A DNA stretch of 64,000 nt from Rhizobium subbaraonis (GTDB lineage Bacteria; Pseudomonadota; Alphaproteobacteria; Rhizobiales; Rhizobiaceae): NCBI RefSeq assembly GCF_900220975.1, contig NZ_OBQD01000001.1, positions 372,001-436,000 of the forward strand. The letters run 5' to 3'. Positions 59,613 to 64,000 of the stretch are shown here, in pieces. A program made the position numbers and the translations under genes. Under the pieces are notes generated by a model. The model had not been told where the DNA came from. It did not search any database and saw nothing but the letters and a program-made list of their open reading frames with translations. The stretch's first letter is position 1. The number at the start of each line of letters is the position of its first letter.

Positions 59613-60131
59613 ATGAACGCGAAGACCGAGATGAAACAGGACGTCGTGGCGGACATCGCCGGCGACGAGCTGCCGTTCTGGCGGACCAAAACGCTTGCCG
59701 AGATGTCGGATGGCGAATGGGAGAGCCTGTGCGACGGCTGCGGGCTCTGTTGTCTCAACAAGCTTGAGGACTGGGACACGGGCGAGATCGTCTGGACCTC
59801 GATCCGCTGCCAGCTGCTCGACGACGAGAGCTGTCGCTGCAAGGACTACGAGAACCGCCAGGCGACGGTGCCGGACTGCATCCGGCTGACGGTCAAGTCC
59901 GTTTCCGAGATCAGCTGGCTGCCGCCGACCTGCGCCTATCGCCTCGTCCGCGACGGCGAGGACCTATACTGGTGGCATCCGCTGGTCTCCGGCGATCCCG
60001 AAACGGTCCACCTGGCCGGCATTTCCGCGCGCGGCCGCACGGTCAGCGAGGAAGGGATCGACGTGGAGGACTTCGAGGACTACCTCGTCACCTGGCCGCT
60101 CGAAGTCGGCAAGGACGGCCGGCGCGCCTAG
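59613..60131 (+). CDS. YcgN family cysteine-cluster protein (UPF0260)
   Basis: A 172-residue soluble protein. The N-terminal cysteine cluster [14 protein letters not shown], then [16 protein letters not shown], and the C-terminal half [23 protein letters not shown] are the pattern of YcgN/UPF0260. The Cys residues may hold a metal or iron-sulfur cluster. The start at 59613 (after GGACAGG) gives the family N-terminus; the frame is open for 52 more codons but is shadow. It is divergent from the penicillin-binding protein gene, 239 bases away. Confidence 0.88.
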   Translation: MNAKTEMKQDVVADIAGDELPFWRTKTLAEMSDGEWESLCDGCGLCCLNKLEDWDTGEIVWTSIRCQLLDDESCRCKDYENRQATVPDCIRLTVKSVSEISWLPPTCAYRLVRDGEDLYWWHPLVSGDPETVHLAGISARGRTVSEEGIDVEDFEDYLVTWPLEVGKDGRRA

Positions 60132-60200
60132 GGCATGTCGCGCAGAAGTGCGCAGCGGTTTTGCGACAACGACATGCGCAAGAGCAATGACCCAAAGCGC
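60132..60200. repeat. Candidate interspersed element after the YcgN gene
   Basis: GGGCATGTCGCGCAGAAGTG, GCAGCGGTTTTGCGACAACG and ACATGCGCAAGAGC. I recall this string as a recurrent intergenic element in rhizobial genomes, but only one copy is in the window, so it cannot be shown here. A further inverted repeat CGCGA/TCGCG lies at 60254-60269. Confidence 0.35.
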
Positions 60201-60357
60201 GTTGCGTCTTCACGCCGGCGTCATCCGACTTTGCCCCGGATGCCATCATCACGCGAAATTCATCGCGCGATTGCGATTTGACATGTTTGCGCCCTAGAGC
60301 GGTCATCACTGCTTTCTATCTTTCTCCGGTAGGGACGAATTCCCAAGGAGAAACAGA

Positions 60358-61083
60358 ATGATGACCGACGTCACTTCCACCCCTTCGAGAAGGCTCCGCA
60401 AGGCGCTCGTCATAGCGCTGGCCCTGCCGCTCGCCGCTGCAACGGCGCTACCTTCGCTTGCGCAGGAGGGCGACATGTCGCCGATGCCGGGCGTTGCCGC
60501 GTCGGGCGATCGCGGTCCTGATCGCGCCAGGCCGGATAGAGACAGGCCGGATGGAGACAGGGCTGGGCGCGGCTATCACGGCCAGCACATGATGATGGGC
60601 GAGCGCGGCGGCGATCGCGACCGTGATCGCGGGCAGCGCCGCTGGCATCATCGTGAATGGTCGGGCGAGCGACTGGCGATGCGGCTTGCGGCGGCGGAGA
60701 CGGCGGCCGGCATCAAGTCCGCACAGCTCGACGCCTGGCGGACCTTCACGGCGGCACTGGTCGATTTCGCAACGCCGTCGCGCCCGGGCGACATGCCCGG
60801 GGACGCCCAACCTCCGGCTCCGCCGCCACCGGCGGGTGCAGATGCCGGCACCCCGCCGCCGCCGCCGCCCGGTCCCGCCGGCGAGGCCCGCCAAGATCGC
60901 ATGCGGCCCTCCGGCTTCGACATGCTCGACCGCATGATTGCGCGCGTCGAGAACCGGGCCGAGAAGGCCGAGAAGCTGAAGCAGGCCAAGCAGGCGCTGC
61001 AAGCGGTGCTCGAGCCCGGACAGAAGGAGACGATCGAGCGCATGCTCATGCCTAACCGCGGGAAGCATCGCGGCATGCGTTGA
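60358..61083 (+). CDS. Spy/CpxP-like periplasmic protein with Pro-rich linker
   Basis: 241 residues with a signal peptide (KALVIALALPLAAATALPSLAQ). Next is a low-complexity Arg/Asp/Gly region (RARPDRDRPDGDRAGRG) encoded by short DNA repeats. Helices follow (SGERLAMRLAAAETAAGIKSAQ and NRAEKAEKLKQAKQALQAVLEPGQ), separated by a Pro-rich linker (APPPPAGADAGTPPPPPP). The helices resemble the LTxxQ repeats of Spy/CpxP chaperones (here LEPGQ). A strong AAGGAGAAACAGA ribosome site is present. The role may be envelope-stress chaperone or metal sensing; this is inferred. Confidence 0.72.
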   Translation: MMTDVTSTPSRRLRKALVIALALPLAAATALPSLAQEGDMSPMPGVAASGDRGPDRARPDRDRPDGDRAGRGYHGQHMMMGERGGDRDRDRGQRRWHHREWSGERLAMRLAAAETAAGIKSAQLDAWRTFTAALVDFATPSRPGDMPGDAQPPAPPPPAGADAGTPPPPPPGPAGEARQDRMRPSGFDMLDRMIARVENRAEKAEKLKQAKQALQAVLEPGQKETIERMLMPNRGKHRGMR

Positions 61084-61156
61084 TCGCTGATCGCCGCCTG
61101 AACGCGCGCCGAGCTCGGCCCTTTTACAGGTTTGTCTTGGCTGACTGTGTTGCCGG

Positions 61157-61176
61157 CCGCGGGGTTTGCCCCGCGG
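61157..61176. terminator. Strong hairpin between convergent genes
   Basis: CCGCGGGG and CCCCGCGG with a four-base TTTG loop, followed by TTGTTG. A second stem GCCCCG/CGGGGC lies at 61230. They serve the Spy-like gene and perhaps the nitrilase gene, whose stop codons face each other over 309 bases that hold no gene. Confidence 0.6.
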
Positions 61177-61392
61177 TTGTTGCGGTTTGTGCCGGCTGCT
61201 GCCCGCAACCGCTGTGTCTCCGCCAAGAGCCCCGGGCGGGGCGTCTCTTCGCTCCTGAAGCGCTGGCCGCCGGAAAGGGGGGCCAGCAATCGCCCTCCAG
61301 CCGAAACGGCGTCGCCTGACGTGAAAGAGCGCTGCAAGAACGATGCACAAGAGCAGGTCCGAGCAAACGGATCTCACCAGGCTTGCTCGAGT

Positions 61393-62262
61393 TCAGAACT
61401 CGTCCCTGCGCCGACTGCGCGGATCGTCGGACAGTCTTTCCCGGTAGATCGCGCCCTCGCGCGCCAGTCGCCGCCACGGACGCGCCTTGTTCAGCGCGAT
61501 GTCGTAGGCCGGGTCCTGCCGGTCCAGAAGTAACTCGGCGAAGCCCGCCGCGCCCGACGGCAGGCAGCGCACCGCCCATTTGCCGTCGGGCCCGACGATC
61601 GCGGCAGGCGCCCGGTCCGGGACGGTCTGCGCCGGCGTGGCGGCGCTGATCCACAGGCAGTTCAGCCCTGCATGGGCGCGCAGCGCGGTGTCGAAACGGC
61701 CGGGAATGCCATAGGAGGAAAACAGGACCGCATCGACCCCGCTTCGCTCGTACTCGGCGAAGACCTCGGGAAACTGGGCTTCGATGCAGATCGCGCAGCC
61801 GATCCGGTATCCGTCGACCGTGAAGGTGATGGCTTCGGTTCCAGGCGTATACCAGCCGTCCAGCTCGCTGTTGGAGAGGTAGCGCTTGTCGTATCGGGTT
61901 ACGAGGCTGCCCTGATCGGAAAGCACGTAGAGGCTGTTGTGTGGCGGGGCGGAAGCGGCAAGCCGGTGCGCGCCTCCGACGACGGCAAACAGCCGCAGTT
62001 GGCCGCACAGCGCCGCGATTGTGCGCAGCTCTGCCTCCTGTCGTTGCCAGTCAAAGCGCGCCCATTCGGCGGGATGGCCGATCTGGGCCTTGGCATAGCC
62101 GGAAAGCGCGCCCTCGCAGAAATGCACCAGCCGCACGCCCGCCGCCGAAGAAGCGACCATCATGGCGCGGATGTGCTCGCCATTGGCGCCGATGTCCGGC
62201 GTCACGATCGTCTGCGCCGCTGCGATCCTCAAGCTTGCCTCTCCGTTCATCGACTCGTTCAT
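61393..62262 (-). CDS. Carbon-nitrogen hydrolase (nitrilase superfamily)
   Basis: 289 residues. The catalytic triad is complete: Glu50 in FCEGALSGY, Lys126 in YDKRYLSN and Cys159 in GCAICIEAQFPE. The strands LFAVVGGAHRL and GVDAVLFSSYG are typical. It belongs to the amidase/nitrilase branch that hydrolyses amides; there is no signal peptide, so it is cytoplasmic. The substrate cannot be named. ATG at 62262 was chosen over 62250; neither has a strong ribosome site. It is divergent from the glycosyltransferase gene, 166 bases apart. Confidence 0.85.
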   Translation of the reverse strand: MNESMNGEASLRIAAAQTIVTPDIGANGEHIRAMMVASSAAGVRLVHFCEGALSGYAKAQIGHPAEWARFDWQRQEAELRTIAALCGQLRLFAVVGGAHRLAASAPPHNSLYVLSDQGSLVTRYDKRYLSNSELDGWYTPGTEAITFTVDGYRIGCAICIEAQFPEVFAEYERSGVDAVLFSSYGIPGRFDTALRAHAGLNCLWISAATPAQTVPDRAPAAIVGPDGKWAVRCLPSGAAGFAELLLDRQDPAYDIALNKARPWRRLAREGAIYRERLSDDPRSRRRDEF

Positions 62263-62428
62263 CTGGTTCACGATTGTCCATGCGATCACTGCAAAGCGAA
62301 ACCGCCAATCGTGGGGGTACCGGGACCTGTAGGATTGGCAGCCTTCGGCCCGCCGTTGACGGCCATCGCCATTCCGCGCTAGCCCGTTGCCATGGCGATC
62401 GGCCGGAGCGGCCGCAGGGAGCAGGCGC

Positions 62429-63391
62429 ATGAGTGGCAGGGACATCTTCAAGGCGCGGCTGAAGGACGCCGAGGTGCTGCGCGAGGCGGGGCGTTTCGAC
62501 GCGGCGATCGACATCCTGAACGCGATCGCCGCCGATCCCGAAAGCGCCCTCCTCGGCCCGCCGACGGTGCTCGGACTGCCGCGCCCGCTGCATTCGGCCT
62601 TCCTGAAGGTCGCCAAGCGGCAGGGCGACATGCTTCGGCGCATCGGCTATCAGCATACGCTCGTGCCGCCGCCGGCCGTGCTCGCCCCCTTCGGCCGCTA
62701 TTCGGCAACGGAACGGGCGGCCCTGGCCCAAGCGGGCCGCCAGCCGGTGCCGCGCGTGCTGCACATGGTCTGGATCGGTTCGGCCGCGTTGCCGGCATCG
62801 ACTGCGGCCTGGGCGGAGCACGCCACCCGGCACGGCTACGGCTGCCGCCTCTGGCGCGAGGCCGATCTTGCCCGCGAGGGCATCGACCGTCATCCCGTCT
62901 TCACGGCGATGCTTGCGATCGGCGACCTGCCCGGCGCGGTCGACGTCGCCCGCTACCTGATCCTGGAGCGCTTCGGCGGTATCTACCTCGATTGCGACTG
63001 GTACCCGGCACGCCCCGGCATCGCCTTTCACGATCTCCTGCCGCTGACGGGACTGACGGCGCTGGCCGAGGACATCCCGCGCGAGACGGGCGCTGGCAGC
63101 CTGCTCCTGACCAATTCCTTCATCGCCGCGCCACCGGCGCATCCGGCCATCCGCCGCCTGCTCGAGGCCCTGCCGCAGGCCGCGCAGGCCCTGCCCGGAG
63201 CGCCCGCCTGGTGGTCGACCGGCCCGCTGCTGTTTACCGTCGTCTGCCGCGGCGGTGCTGTCACCGTCGCGGACGCGGCCATCGTCGCCGGCTCCGTGCC
63301 CCGCCGCACGCCGTTCGAGGCCGTGCTGCCGCTGTGCGAGAAGGCCGAGCGCGACGACGGCGGGCTGCTCCTCGCCTGGAAGCCCTGGTAG
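62429..63391 (+). CDS. DXD-motif glycosyltransferase (Gly_transf_sug / OCH1-like)
   Basis: 320 residues. The start at 62429 has GGAGCAGGCGC. The N-terminal 90 residues are helical (tetratricopeptide-like: LKDAEVLREAGRFDAAIDIL). The enzyme part runs RVLHMVWIGSAALP, DVARYLILERFGGIYLDCDWYP with the metal/nucleotide-sugar DxD (Asp188, Asp190), and a late PAWWSTGPLLF segment. The family transfers sugars from nucleotide donors in capsule or lipopolysaccharide synthesis. It has no membrane helix. Confidence 0.85.
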   Translation: MSGRDIFKARLKDAEVLREAGRFDAAIDILNAIAADPESALLGPPTVLGLPRPLHSAFLKVAKRQGDMLRRIGYQHTLVPPPAVLAPFGRYSATERAALAQAGRQPVPRVLHMVWIGSAALPASTAAWAEHATRHGYGCRLWREADLAREGIDRHPVFTAMLAIGDLPGAVDVARYLILERFGGIYLDCDWYPARPGIAFHDLLPLTGLTALAEDIPRETGAGSLLLTNSFIAAPPAHPAIRRLLEALPQAAQALPGAPAWWSTGPLLFTVVCRGGAVTVADAAIVAGSVPRRTPFEAVLPLCEKAERDDGGLLLAWKPW

Positions 63392-63471
63392 GCGGCGGGC
63401 GATCGCTTTTCGGAGTTCACGTCGCGTGGGTCGCAACGCTTGGTCCAGAAGCCGTGGCAAAGGCTGCCGCC

Positions 63472-63694
63472 CCTCACCCTAACCCTCTCCCGCAGGCGGG
63501 GAGAGGGGACGCGTCGCGGGCTGGGACGCGGTCCGCTTCTTTTGCAAGATGCCTTTCACCTGCACCGGCCTTTAGTTTTGATGTTCTCCGGGCGCTGTTG
63601 TCCCTGTACTCCGCCGCAGGGCGTATGACGTCGCGTCGTCCGTCTTTTACCCCGCTGCGGGGAGAAGGTGCCCGGCAGGGCGGATGAGGGGCCA
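63472..63694. repeat. Intergenic palindromic repeat, family 2 (inverted complete copy)
   Basis: CCTCACCCTAACCCTCTCCC plus GCAGGCGGGGAGAGGG at the left and CCCCGCTGCGGGGAGAAGGT, GCCCGGCAGGGCGGATGAGG at the right (63653-63694). These are the reverse of the halves at 24.6 kb, with a longer, different centre of about 140 bases. It occupies most of the 377-base gap. Confidence 0.7.
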
Positions 63695-63768
63695 CTTTGA
63701 AGCTCGCTCGACCGGTAGAGCGAAGTGCTGGGCTTCTCCGCGATCGCACCACCGTTCCCCGCTGCCGC

Positions 63769-64000
63769 TCAATCCACGAGCGCGCAGGCCTTCTCGTCGC
63801 GCAGGACGTCGATGCAGTCGGGCGATCGGCGGAAGTCGTCATAGTAGAGGGTCCACTCGCCTTCGCCGGCGGCGCGGTAGGGACCGAACTTGAAATACTG
63901 GTTCTCTCCAAGACCGTGATCGTTGTGGCCGATGAGGCCCGTGGCGGTGACGATCCATTGGCCGTTCGCGAAAAGCTCGACGCGGCCGTCGCCGTCCGGA
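63769..64000 (-). CDS. Polysaccharide-lyase-like protein, C-terminal part (5' end outside window)
   Basis: The frame is open to the right edge; the last 76 complete codons are present. The fragment reads ...DGDGRVELFANGQWIV, then NQYFKFGPYRAAGEGEWTLYYDDFRR and ends DEKACALVD. The YFKFG-x-YR and LYYDDFRR elements are the end of jelly-roll polysaccharide lyases such as the heparin lyase I-like family found in rhizobia (from memory). Two Cys (SPDC and KAC) could pair. The substrate and N-terminus are not visible. Confidence 0.55.
   Translation of the reverse strand, partial: PDGDGRVELFANGQWIVTATGLIGHNDHGLGENQYFKFGPYRAAGEGEWTLYYDDFRRSPDCIDVLRDEKACALVD

Noticed and set aside
1-64000. tRNA, rRNA, insertion sequence, integrase or phage genes
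   Set aside because: None was recognised on either strand by reading the translated frames and looking for conserved RNA strings; a covariance-model scan was not possible here.

Overview
The window is about 64 kb of GC-rich (mid-60s %) chromosomal DNA from an alphaproteobacterium, most likely a member of the Rhizobiaceae (Rhizobium, Sinorhizobium/Ensifer or Shinella type). The evidence is the MucR/Ros regulator, the Mrp(Pha2)-type antiporter operon, rhizobial domain families (DUF1491, DUF2336, DUF5330, DUF6456, DUF930, paired DUF1214/DUF1254), and families of GC-rich palindromic intergenic repeats. No phage, insertion sequence, CRISPR, rRNA or tRNA gene was recognised. Genes are dense and most have a clear Shine-Dalgarno sequence.

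Left part (0-30 kb): small metabolic and stress units. They comprise an amidohydrolase tail, a pentapeptide-repeat protein, trans-aconitate methyltransferase with a HAD dehalogenase, a zinc alcohol dehydrogenase divergent from a branched-chain aminotransferase, iron superoxide dismutase, an aspartate-racemase relative lacking its first catalytic cysteine, two c-type cytochromes, and two membrane PQQ glucose dehydrogenases on the same strand. Between these dehydrogenases lies a GNAT acetyltransferase preceded by a 16-codon aromatic-rich leader peptide and a terminator, a textbook attenuator layout. Two decayed genes follow (a LysR regulator at 15.8-16.1 kb and a secreted protein at 17.9-18.3 kb), flanking selO. 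Then come a homocysteine methyltransferase/TetR divergent pair, a betI-choX choline module with a translationally coupled hydrolase, a protease II, and a cytochrome b561-YceI pair.

Middle part (30-45 kb): a 680-residue protein joining a papain-like peptidase to an alpha/beta-hydrolase, an AI-2E family permease, stress genes (usp, DksA/TraR-like, hemolysin III type), a cupin-HTH regulator divergent from a phosphinothricin-type acetyltransferase, msrB, and the complete seven-gene mrpABCDEFG cation/proton antiporter operon with overlapping or near-touching genes.

Right part (45-64 kb): mucR, a DnaA-domain-IV-like regulator overlapping a DUF6456 gene, sufE, DUF5330, a DivJ/PleC-type histidine kinase overlapping a peptidoglycan-binding protein, an RTX calcium-binding protein, several small conserved rhizobial proteins, a DUF1214/DUF1254 pair, a class A penicillin-binding protein, a YcgN-type cysteine-cluster protein, a Spy-like periplasmic protein, a nitrilase-family amidase, a DXD glycosyltransferase, and the tail of a polysaccharide-lyase-like protein. 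The kinase, PG-binding protein and penicillin-binding protein suggest a cell-cycle and envelope neighbourhood. The most unusual items are the peptidase-hydrolase fusion, the leader-peptide attenuator in front of a GNAT gene, and the choX-hydrolase coupling.
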